Below, piece after piece: positions 1-5,587 of a stretch of 5,811 nucleotides of DNA. Source of the DNA: Christensenellaceae bacterium. Its GTDB lineage: Bacteria > Bacillota > Clostridia > Christensenellales > UBA1750. Under the pieces are notes generated by a model. It did not search any database, was not told the DNA's origin, and saw nothing but the letters and a program-made list of their open reading frames with translations. The position numbers and the translations under genes were made by a program. The stretch lies in assembly GCA_031287285.1 (NCBI GenBank), contig JAITTC010000175.1:1-5811 (forward strand). The letters are read 5' to 3'. How positions within the stretch are numbered: position 1 is the first letter of the stretch; each line of letters begins with the position of its first letter.

Positions 1-30
1 AGAGAAGATGGAGTGAGGGTTAAGCCATGA
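1..30 (+). CDS. 3' end of an upstream gene, probably an ABC-2 type permease subunit (partial)
   Basis: The frame starting at base 1 reads R-E-D-G-V-R-V-K-P and then stops at TGA 28-30. That stop overlaps the ATG of the next gene as ATGA, the usual arrangement for translationally coupled genes. The two other plus frames meet a stop within the first 23 bases, so this frame is the best candidate. Only nine codons are visible, so the product cannot be read from the sequence. Genes for GldG-like proteins normally follow an ABC ATPase gene and an ABC-2 permease gene, so a permease C-terminus is the expected neighbour; this is inference from context. Confidence 0.45.
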   Translation, partial: REDGVRVKP

Positions 31-1460
31 AGATGCCAAAAATTTTTGAAAATACCAAGCTTCGCCGCGGAGGGGCCTCCGCGCTCCTCGCGCTGCTCGC
101 CATCGCGGCTGCCGTGCTCTTAAACCTGGCGGCAAGCCTGCTCGATTCGCGCTTTGGCCTGTCGTTTGACCTTTCGCGCAACAAGATGTTCTCGATTACG
201 GAGCAAACCGTCAAAACCGTCAAGGCCTTAAGCCAGCCGGTCGAGATTTACGCCCTCGCAAGCCAGGGCAGCGAGGATCTCTCCATCACGCAGATGCTCG
301 AAAATTACCGCCGCCTAAATCCGGATCTCATCAAGGTTTCAAGCGTCGATCCGGTCGCTAACCCGGCCTTCGCAACGCAGTTCGGCGGCGTCAATCTCTC
401 GCAAAACTCCTTGGTGGTGACGAATCCCGATCGAAGCAAGGTCCGCCTCATCAACTACACCGAGATGTTCGAGATCGCTTACGACCAGACCACCTACCAG
501 AGCTACCCCCGCGCCTTCATCGGCGAGCAAAAGCTCACCAACGCGCTGCTCTTCGTCACGGCGGAAACCGTCACCAACGCCTACTTCCTCAGCGGCCATC
601 GGGAAACCGATCTTGCTGCCCTTTCGCATTTAACGCCCTATCTGGAGGCTGAAAACCTGCAGGTTTCCTCCCTTCTGGGCACCGAGCTTTCAAAGCTTAC
701 GAAAGACGATATCCTCTTCGTCGTCGACCCCCAGGCTGACCTCAGCGAGGGCGAGCAAGAGGCGATCAAGGCCTTTTTAGAGGACGATGGGCGCATGCTC
801 TACCTGGCGGAGCCCGGCACCCCCGAGCTTCCCTACTTCGAATCCCTGCTGGATCTTTATAACGTGAAGTTCAACCACGATATCGCCGTAGAAACCGACG
901 CAAACCGCTATTATAACAATCCCACGCAGCTCGTGCCCAACATCGGCAGCCACCAGAGCGCCGTTGGCGTGAAGCAGAACAACCAAATCGTTCTGCTGCC
1001 CTCGGGCGCCAGCTTCTCGCAGGGCGTGGTGCAGAGCAAGAAATTCGCGGTGGAGGCGACCCTGACCACGAGCGCGGGCGCCTATGGCAAGACGAACCTC
1101 GAGGCCACGAGCATCGAGAAGGAGGAAGGCGACCTCAGCGGCCCGCTCGACCTTTCTCTCGTGATCCGCGAGGTCGATGAGGACGGCAACGATTCAGGCA
1201 CCAAGATCGTGCTCGTCGGCAGCATGAGCTTCGTCGGCCTGACATCCTTCGGCAACATCGACTTTTTCATGGGCTCCGTTAAGTGGCTGATGGGCCAGAG
1301 CGACACCGTGACCATCATCGGCAAGAGCATGGTCGGCAACACGCTCCGCTTTACCTCAGCCACGCAGATCTACGTGCTGGCCGCGCTGGTCATCCTCGTG
1401 GTGCCGCTGCTGGTGCTGTGCTTTGGCACCATCCTTTGGATGAGAAGGAGGCACCTCTAA
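27..1460 (+). CDS. GldG-like ABC transporter auxiliary protein (ABC_transp_aux family)
   Basis: This 477-residue protein resembles the GldG / ABC-type auxiliary family, whose members accompany an ABC ATPase and an ABC-2 permease. In gliding Bacteroidetes the relatives belong to the Gld machinery; in Firmicutes the substrate is unknown. A basic N-terminus (KLRR) precedes a membrane segment at about residues 16-38. The family hallmark follows at about 47-75 (FDLSRNKMFSITEQT, then a VEIYAL strand). A Rossmann-like stretch at about 228-263 (DILFVVDPQADLSEGEQ, then an amphipathic helix and DDGRMLYL) matches the GATase-like fold of the family. A second membrane segment spans about 447-471, followed by WMRRRHL, so both ends should be cytoplasmic with a large outer domain. 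The start at 27 has GAGGG at 15-19, seven bases upstream, and overlaps the preceding stop. A position often written GDSDF in relatives (recalled, not aligned) reads GSMSF at 398-402. The length is normal. The family call is confident; the transported substrate cannot be inferred. Confidence 0.88.
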   Translation: MKMPKIFENTKLRRGGASALLALLAIAAAVLLNLAASLLDSRFGLSFDLSRNKMFSITEQTVKTVKALSQPVEIYALASQGSEDLSITQMLENYRRLNPDLIKVSSVDPVANPAFATQFGGVNLSQNSLVVTNPDRSKVRLINYTEMFEIAYDQTTYQSYPRAFIGEQKLTNALLFVTAETVTNAYFLSGHRETDLAALSHLTPYLEAENLQVSSLLGTELSKLTKDDILFVVDPQADLSEGEQEAIKAFLEDDGRMLYLAEPGTPELPYFESLLDLYNVKFNHDIAVETDANRYYNNPTQLVPNIGSHQSAVGVKQNNQIVLLPSGASFSQGVVQSKKFAVEATLTTSAGAYGKTNLEATSIEKEEGDLSGPLDLSLVIREVDEDGNDSGTKIVLVGSMSFVGLTSFGNIDFFMGSVKWLMGQSDTVTIIGKSMVGNTLRFTSATQIYVLAALVILVVPLLVLCFGTILWMRRRHL

Positions 1461-1461
1461 G

Positions 1462-3012
1462 ATGGGCGAGGAATTCCGCGAGAACGAAAAAAATGACATG
1501 GAGCCAAAGGGGCAGGAAGAAGCGGCAAAGCCCCTCGAGGGGCAAGCCCTTCACAGGGGCGGCGGCCGTGATTTAAAGGGCCCCAAGCGCTGGATCATCG
1601 CGGGCGCGGTGCTGGCCGTGATCTGCCTTGCGGTCGCGCTGCTCTACTTCCTGCCGCAGTCTTCCGCGCCGCGCGAAACGGCGCCCCCCCGCAGCATCTA
1701 CCTCGTCAACGCCGAAAAAGAGGACCTGGCCCAAATCAAGCTGCAAAACAGCGAGGAATTCACGGTCAGCTACGACCCTGAAACCGGGCTTTACAGCGCC
1801 CAGGGCGTGCCCCAGGAGCTTTTGGAGCAGGATATCGGCCTGTCGCTTTACACCAACGTCACCAGGATGTTCGTAGACAATGTGGCCGCAAACGAGGCCG
1901 CGACCCCGGCACTCTATGGCTTTGACGCGCCAAGGGCCAAGATGACCCTGGTCTTTACCGACGGAACAGAGAGGGTCTTCCTCCTGGGTGCCAAGGTGCC
2001 GGTCAGCAGCCAGCACTATCTCATGGAGGAGGGCAAGCCCGAGGTCTATCTGGCCCAGGACGTGCTCGCCACCCGAATGCTCAACGTGCGCAACGATTAT
2101 TACTCCCTGCGCCTGCCCGAAACCAGCGTGGAAGACGGCAAGTCTTTGCTCATCCGCCAAAGGGGCGGCGAGAATTGGCGCATCGCGCGGCGCGACGGCA
2201 CCCAGATCGCCAGCTCAAACGGCTGGCATCTCGAAGAGCCCTACGATCTCGACGTAGGCTATGAGGCGGTCTATGAGCTGATCAACGGCATCGGCGCGGT
2301 GACGCTCGATCGATACCTGGGCAAGGTGAGCGCGGAAGAAATCACGGCCTATGGGCTGGACGACCCCTACCTGACGCTTGAGTTTGTGGACCCGAATGGC
2401 CAAACGCGTCACTTCGAGCTTGGCGACAAGAATGAAGACGGCAAATTCTATCTGCGGCTTAAGGCCGGCTCAAACGATGTTTACCTGGCCGGTGCCTCGC
2501 AGTTCGCCTTTGCCGAAAATCTCGATCTGCGCACCCTGCTCGACCAGTTCGCCTCCATCATCAACATCACCCAGACCGACGAAATCCGCGTGAGCGGGGG
2601 CGGAAAGAGCTACACCCTGCGCATCGGGAGCAAGGAGCAGTTCGACGAAGAGGGCAAGCTGAAGCTCCTGCAAAACGGGGAGCCAGACTATGCCTATACC
2701 TATTCGATTAATGGTAAAACGGTGGAAGAAAAGGCCTTTAAAACGGCCTACCAGGCCATCATCGGCGTGGTGATCGTGGACTTTGCCGAGGAGGCTAAGC
2801 TCGATGAGAGCGCGGCGCCCGTGCTGACGGTGGATTTCAGCCTGTTGACCGGCGAAGAAGAGCTTCTGGTCGAGTATTTGCCCTACGACATCAACAATTA
2901 TGCCGTGCGGCGCGCAGGGCTTACCCTGCAAGTCGCCAGAAAGAGCAGCGTAGACGCCATTCTGCCCGCGCTCGAAAGCCTATACTCAAGCCCGTCGCCA
3001 ACGCCGCAATAA
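1462..3012 (+). CDS. DUF4340 domain-containing membrane-anchored protein
   Basis: This 516-residue protein has a charged cytoplasmic N-terminus (about 1-43, rich in Glu, Lys and Gly), one membrane segment at about 44-64 (RWIIAGAVLAVICLAVALLYF), and a large extracytoplasmic part of beta-rich character, as in DUF4340 proteins. Three related units can be seen in the outer part. Their best-matching strands are at about 152-199 (YGFDAPRAKMTLVF, ending EVYLAQD), 297-344 (YGLDDPYLTLEFVD, ending DVYLAGA) and 453-493 (PVLTVDFSLLTGEE, ending LTLQVAR). The gene begins one base after the stop of the GldG-like gene, and AAGGAGG at 1445-1451 lies ten bases before the ATG. A second in-frame ATG at 1498 has no ribosome binding site and was not chosen. 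GldG-like and DUF4340 genes are commonly adjacent in Firmicutes, so the two products probably sit in one ABC exporter complex at the membrane. The molecular function of the family is not established. The C-terminus (SSPSPTPQ) is a short Ser/Pro tail. Confidence 0.87.
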   Translation: MGEEFRENEKNDMEPKGQEEAAKPLEGQALHRGGGRDLKGPKRWIIAGAVLAVICLAVALLYFLPQSSAPRETAPPRSIYLVNAEKEDLAQIKLQNSEEFTVSYDPETGLYSAQGVPQELLEQDIGLSLYTNVTRMFVDNVAANEAATPALYGFDAPRAKMTLVFTDGTERVFLLGAKVPVSSQHYLMEEGKPEVYLAQDVLATRMLNVRNDYYSLRLPETSVEDGKSLLIRQRGGENWRIARRDGTQIASSNGWHLEEPYDLDVGYEAVYELINGIGAVTLDRYLGKVSAEEITAYGLDDPYLTLEFVDPNGQTRHFELGDKNEDGKFYLRLKAGSNDVYLAGASQFAFAENLDLRTLLDQFASIINITQTDEIRVSGGGKSYTLRIGSKEQFDEEGKLKLLQNGEPDYAYTYSINGKTVEEKAFKTAYQAIIGVVIVDFAEEAKLDESAAPVLTVDFSLLTGEEELLVEYLPYDINNYAVRRAGLTLQVARKSSVDAILPALESLYSSPSPTPQ

Positions 3013-3020
3013 AAAGCAAG

Positions 3021-3063
3021 GGCGCCGGAACCTGCCCATATTTGGGGGGCAGGTTCCGGCGCC
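3021..3063. terminator. Bidirectional intrinsic terminator between convergent genes
   Basis: GGCGCCGGAACCTGCCC (3021-3037) and GGGCAGGTTCCGGCGCC (3047-3063) form a perfect 17-bp stem with a 9-base loop. On the plus strand TTTT (3064-3067) follows directly. On the minus strand the arm is followed by CTTGC and then TTTTT, complementary to 3011-3015. The hairpin lies 8 bases after the DUF4340 stop and 13 bases after the end of the convergent minus-strand gene, so it can serve both. The short T-tracts make termination less certain than the stem alone suggests. Confidence 0.85.
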
Positions 3064-3076
3064 TTTTGGGCTGCGT

Positions 3077-3541
3077 TTAAGCCTTTGGCTCTGTGGTAGG
3101 GACCGCGACTTGCCGAGGAGCGGGCTGCTGCCCGGTGCTTTGGCCGGGCTGCGGGGCAGGCACCTGCGCAAAGGCTGCGCGCGCCGGGTTTTGTGCGAAG
3201 GCAAGCGTTTGCGGGGTCAAGACCGGCGTGGTCGCCGGGGCGGCTGCGGGGCCGCGCTGCTGTTGCTGCGCGATCACGGGGCCTGGCAGGCCCGCCCGCT
3301 GGCTGGCCTGCGCGTGACGGCGCAGAACATCGCCGTAGAGCGAGCTTGGCTGTTGCTGGGCCATGGCGGGCACCGGCGCCGCCGTGGGCTGCACCGCCGG
3401 CCTGTCTTGAATGGCGGTGGTTTCATGGGCCTGGATGCGTAGCTGGCGCAGCGAAACCCAGCGATCGGCCTCCTGAAGCTTCTGGAAGTCCGGGGCCTTG
3501 GCGTTCTCATTCGCCAGGTTAGAATATGTAGGGCGATCCAT
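3077..3541 (-). CDS. Pro/Gln/Ala-rich hypothetical protein, 154 residues
   Basis: I do not recognise this protein. Residues 1-45 (MDRPTYSNLANENAK onward, including FQKLQEADRWVSLRQLRIQ) are polar, charged and likely helical. From about residue 46 to the end it is low-complexity: Pro, Gln and Ala dominate, with Gln runs at 62-64 and 92-95 and repeated Ala-Pro and Gln-Pro pairs. One ordered-looking island is at about 67-85 (SSLYGDVLRRHAQASQRAG). There is no signal peptide, membrane segment or cysteine. The start at 3541 is set by AAGGAG on the minus strand (complement of 3549-3554), seven bases upstream. An in-frame ATG six codons further upstream would overlap that site and was rejected. The gene is divergent from glpK and converges on the DUF4340 gene at a shared terminator. 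The clean ribosome binding site and stop beside the terminator favour a real gene, but composition alone could also produce such an open frame. A cytoplasmic, partly disordered protein is the most that can be inferred. Confidence 0.7.
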   Translation of the reverse strand: MDRPTYSNLANENAKAPDFQKLQEADRWVSLRQLRIQAHETTAIQDRPAVQPTAAPVPAMAQQQPSSLYGDVLRRHAQASQRAGLPGPVIAQQQQRGPAAAPATTPVLTPQTLAFAQNPARAAFAQVPAPQPGQSTGQQPAPRQVAVPTTEPKA

Positions 3542-3548
3542 GGCAAAT

Positions 3549-3554
3549 CTCCTT
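3549..3554 (-). promoter_or_regulatory. Ribosome binding site that fixes the start of the Pro/Gln-rich gene
   Basis: The minus strand reads AAGGAG here, followed by seven bases and ATG at 3541. It rules out the alternative ATG that overlaps the site itself, and it is the main non-compositional support that this frame is translated. Confidence 0.7.
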
Positions 3555-3616
3555 TCCATCACGAAGGCGGTCTTTGGAACCGAGCTTTTATGTACCCTAT
3601 GCCATGGACCCTCTTG

Positions 3617-3636
3617 TTGACACTGCCTTGTGTTAA
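3617..3636. promoter_or_regulatory. Imperfect inverted repeat overlapping a TTGACA hexamer, possible glpK operator/promoter
   Basis: TTGACAC (3617-3623) and GTGTTAA (3630-3636) are inverted copies with one mismatch, separated by six bases. Outside them, TT at 3614-3615 pairs with AA at 3638-3639. The left arm contains a perfect -35 hexamer TTGACA (3617-3622) 49 bases before the glpK start. A convincing -10 at 16-18 bases is missing: the best candidates, AATGAA (3639-3644) and TGAAAA (3641-3646), match TATAAT at only three of six positions. A repressor or activator site controlling glpK, and perhaps the divergent gene, would fit the position. This is inference. Confidence 0.35.
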
Positions 3637-3670
3637 AAAATGAAAAGCCGAATAAAAGGGGGGAGCTTAA

Positions 3671-5164
3671 ATGGGCTATATCGTCGCCCTCGACCAGGGC
3701 ACCACGAGCTCTAGAGCGGTGGTGATGGACGAAAAAGGCCGGATCGTTTCCGGCCACGCGATCGAGTTCAGGCAAATCTACCCGCAGCCGGGCTGGGTGG
3801 AACATGACCCCAACGATATACTCTATTCCCAACTTGGCGCGCTGAAAAGCGCGGTGCAAAAGGCTGGGATTGACGCAAAAGAGATCCTGGGCATCGGCGT
3901 GACGAACCAGCGCGAAACCACGATCCTGTGGGAAAAAGAGAGCGGCCGCCCGGTTTGCAACGCGATCGTTTGGCAGTGCAGGCGCACGGCCCCCTATGTG
4001 GAAGCGATGAAGGCGCAGGGCTTGAGCGAAACCATCCGCGAAAAGACCGGCCTGATTCCAGACGCCTACTTTTGCGCCAGCAAGCTGCAATGGATCTTCG
4101 ACCATGTGCCAGGCGCGCGCGAGCGCGCACAGCGCGGCGAGCTGCTCTTTGGCACGGTCGATACCTGGCTGATCTGGAACCTGAGCGCAGGCCGCGCCCA
4201 CGTCACCGACATGACCAATGCCTCCCGCACCATGTTCTTCAACATCCACACCCTAAGCTGGGATGAGGAGCTGCTGAAGACCTTCGGCATACCCAGGGCG
4301 ATCCTGCCCAAGGTGGTCGGCTCCAGCCAGATCGTGGGGGCGCTCAGCGCAGAGATCCTCGGTGCCGAGATTCCCATCGCGGCCATGGCAGGCGACCAGC
4401 ACGCCGCGCTCTTTGGCCAGGCTTGCTTTAAGCCGGGCATGGTCAAGAGCACCTACGGCACCGGCGGTTTTTTGCTGATGAACACGGGCGAGACTGCAAG
4501 GGATTCAAAAAACGGCCTGCTCACCACCATCGCCTGGGGCATTGGCGGCAAGGTCAATTACGCGCTGGAAGGCTCGATCTTCGTGGCCGGCGCGGCCGTT
4601 CAGTGGCTGCGCGACGAGCTTGGCCTCATCCAAAGCGCGGCCCAAACCGAGGAAATCGCTCTCAGCGTCGAAAACAACGGCGGGGTTTACCTGGTGCCGG
4701 CTTTCGCGGGCCTTGGGGCGCCGCACTGGGATATGTATGGCCGCGGCGTGATCGTGGGGCTGACGAGGGGCTCCGGCCGGGCTCAAATCGTGCGCGCGAC
4801 GCTCGAATCCATCGCCTTTCAGACGGCGGAGGTCGTTCGCGCGATGGAAGGGGATTCAGGCCTGCGGCTCAGCCATTTGCAGGTAGACGGCGGCGCTTCC
4901 GCAAATAACTTCCTCATGCAGTTCCAGGCCGATCTTTTGGGCATTCCCGTGCACAGGCCCTCGATTGTGGAAACCACGGCTGCAGGCGCCGCATATATGG
5001 CAGGCCTTGCCGTTGGCCTTTGGAAGGACCAGGCCGAAATCGCCGCGCTTCGCGAGGGCGAAAGCTTCTTCTTTCCGGGGAGGGACGAAGGCTGGCGCGG
5101 CCGCGAGCTTGAGCACTGGGCGAAGGCGGTGGCGCGCGCAAAGGGCTGGGCCGAGGGCGAATAA
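3671..5164 (+). CDS. glpK: Glycerol kinase
   Basis: Cytoplasmic FGGY-family kinase that converts glycerol and ATP to sn-glycerol 3-phosphate and ADP, the entry step of glycerol use and lipid backbone supply. The 497 residues match the usual length of about 500. The N-terminal ATP/phosphate loop is DQGTTSSR (8-15). Glycerol-contacting motifs are NQRET (79-83), W101 in IVWQCRR, and DAYF (131-134). The catalytic aspartate is D242 in MAGDQHAALFGQ. ATP-site glycines appear in TYGTGGF (261-267) and VDGGAS (405-410). The second FGGY signature runs from about 407 to 430 (NNFLMQFQADLLGIPVHRP). The start has AGGGGGGAG at 3657-3665, five bases before the ATG. From recalled Enterococcus sequences, the activation-loop histidine that HPr phosphorylates (His232 there, in YHFYG) corresponds here to E228 in EILG, so PTS control by that route seems absent. 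No glpF, glpD or glpO lies beside it; its own terminator follows, so it appears monocistronic. Identity is very secure. Confidence 0.97.
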   Translation: MGYIVALDQGTTSSRAVVMDEKGRIVSGHAIEFRQIYPQPGWVEHDPNDILYSQLGALKSAVQKAGIDAKEILGIGVTNQRETTILWEKESGRPVCNAIVWQCRRTAPYVEAMKAQGLSETIREKTGLIPDAYFCASKLQWIFDHVPGARERAQRGELLFGTVDTWLIWNLSAGRAHVTDMTNASRTMFFNIHTLSWDEELLKTFGIPRAILPKVVGSSQIVGALSAEILGAEIPIAAMAGDQHAALFGQACFKPGMVKSTYGTGGFLLMNTGETARDSKNGLLTTIAWGIGGKVNYALEGSIFVAGAAVQWLRDELGLIQSAAQTEEIALSVENNGGVYLVPAFAGLGAPHWDMYGRGVIVGLTRGSGRAQIVRATLESIAFQTAEVVRAMEGDSGLRLSHLQVDGGASANNFLMQFQADLLGIPVHRPSIVETTAAGAAYMAGLAVGLWKDQAEIAALREGESFFFPGRDEGWRGRELEHWAKAVARAKGWAEGE

Positions 5165-5176
5165 GGCTGCTTCCTG

Positions 5177-5205
5177 GCCGGGCGGAGCGCCTTGCTCCGC
5201 CCGGC
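5177..5205 (+). terminator. Intrinsic terminator after glpK
   Basis: GCCGGGCGGAGC (5177-5188) and GCTCCGCCCGGC (5194-5205) form a perfect 12-bp GC-rich stem with a 5-base loop (GCCTT), beginning 12 bases after the glpK stop. The T-tract is short (TTTGT), so efficiency may be moderate. No T-tract is present for the minus strand. Confidence 0.75.
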
Positions 5206-5309
5206 TTTGTGCGGAAATTGAAGGAAAAGCGCAGTTTTTTATGCACAGACTATATTTCCGATGTGCAAAATGGATTGCGGGCACGATTTTTGGGATTTTA
5301 TTTGAACGG

Positions 5310-5349
5310 AAAGGCATAAAGACGAGAAAGATTGAATGATTCTGTCGAA
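5310..5349 (+). promoter_or_regulatory. Spo0A-box match with overlapping sigma-H-like promoter sequences
   Basis: TGTCGAA at 5343-5349 equals the core of the Bacillus/Clostridium Spo0A binding site (TGNCGAA). Just upstream, AAAGGCATA (5310-5318), a 12-base spacer and ATTGAATGA (5331-5339) resemble the sigma-H promoter pattern RnAGGAwWW-N11/12-RnnGAATww with one mismatch in each element. GTCGAATAA (5344-5352) is also a sigma-H -10 match but has a poorer -35. A seven-base motif can occur by chance, and the site is about 325 bases from the next start codon, so this is a candidate only. Confidence 0.35.
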
Positions 5350-5525
5350 TAAAAGTGGACTATGGGTTGTTTTGAACGAATACGGCCGGGGTATTTCCCC
5401 GGAAAACTCGGCTCTTTTTGCAAAAACGCTTGCAAACAATTATTGATTGAGGTTATTTTTTGAGCGGAAATGGCAGTTTGCGTTTTGAGCGCGCGGAATG
5501 CGAGGGAAATAAGGGCGCAAAGTCG

Positions 5526-5554
5526 TTGACTGGAATGACAGAAAACGATAAACT
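5526..5554 (+). promoter_or_regulatory. Sigma-A-like promoter for the response regulator gene
   Basis: TTGACT (5526-5531; five of six matches to TTGACA), a 17-base spacer and TAAACT (5549-5554; four of six matches to TATAAT) form the best vegetative promoter candidate in the region. It would start transcription near 5561 and leave a leader of about 114 bases before the ATG at 5675. The leader would include the 14-bp palindrome and the small GCGC hairpin. Confidence 0.5.
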
Positions 5555-5573
5555 CAGGGCAGCTTAAGCCAAT

Positions 5574-5587
5574 GTGTTGATCAACAC
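5574..5587. promoter_or_regulatory. Perfect 14-bp palindrome, possible operator or leader hairpin
   Basis: GTGTTGATCAACAC is fully self-complementary. It lies about 13 bases after the predicted start of transcription and about 88 bases before the response regulator ATG. A dimeric DNA-binding protein could block or modulate transcription there. In RNA it could fold as a 5-bp stem with a GAUC loop, too weak to be a terminator. Which of these applies, if either, is inference. Confidence 0.4.

Noticed and set aside
1573..2160. 195-codon minus-strand frame inside the DUF4340 gene
   Set aside because: Antisense shadow of a well-supported gene, without family resemblance or a ribosome binding site.
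3093..3522. Plus-strand open frames opposite the Pro/Gln-rich gene, rich in Gly, Arg, Cys and Ala
   Set aside because: Three overlapping frames have typical GC-shadow composition and no ribosome binding sites; the minus-strand frame explains the region better.
3641..3656. Possible CcpA (cre) site before glpK
   Set aside because: TGAAAAGCCGAATA has TG and CG elements, but the spacing does not fit TGWAANCGNTNWCA.
3542..4249. Upstream extension of the minus-strand Pro/Gln-rich frame through the antisense of glpK (390 codons in total)
   Set aside because: The extension is fully antisense to the secure glpK gene, and the real start at 3541 has a well-placed ribosome binding site. The open frame reflects GC-rich codon bias.
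4856..5317. Minus-strand 153-codon frame across the glpK 3' end and terminator
   Set aside because: It reads through the glpK terminator hairpin and the antisense of conserved FGGY motifs; no ribosome binding site.
5464..5499. Second sigma-H-like promoter (GCGGAAAT ... GGAAT)
   Set aside because: The spacing between the two elements is about 21 bases, far from the 11-12 expected.
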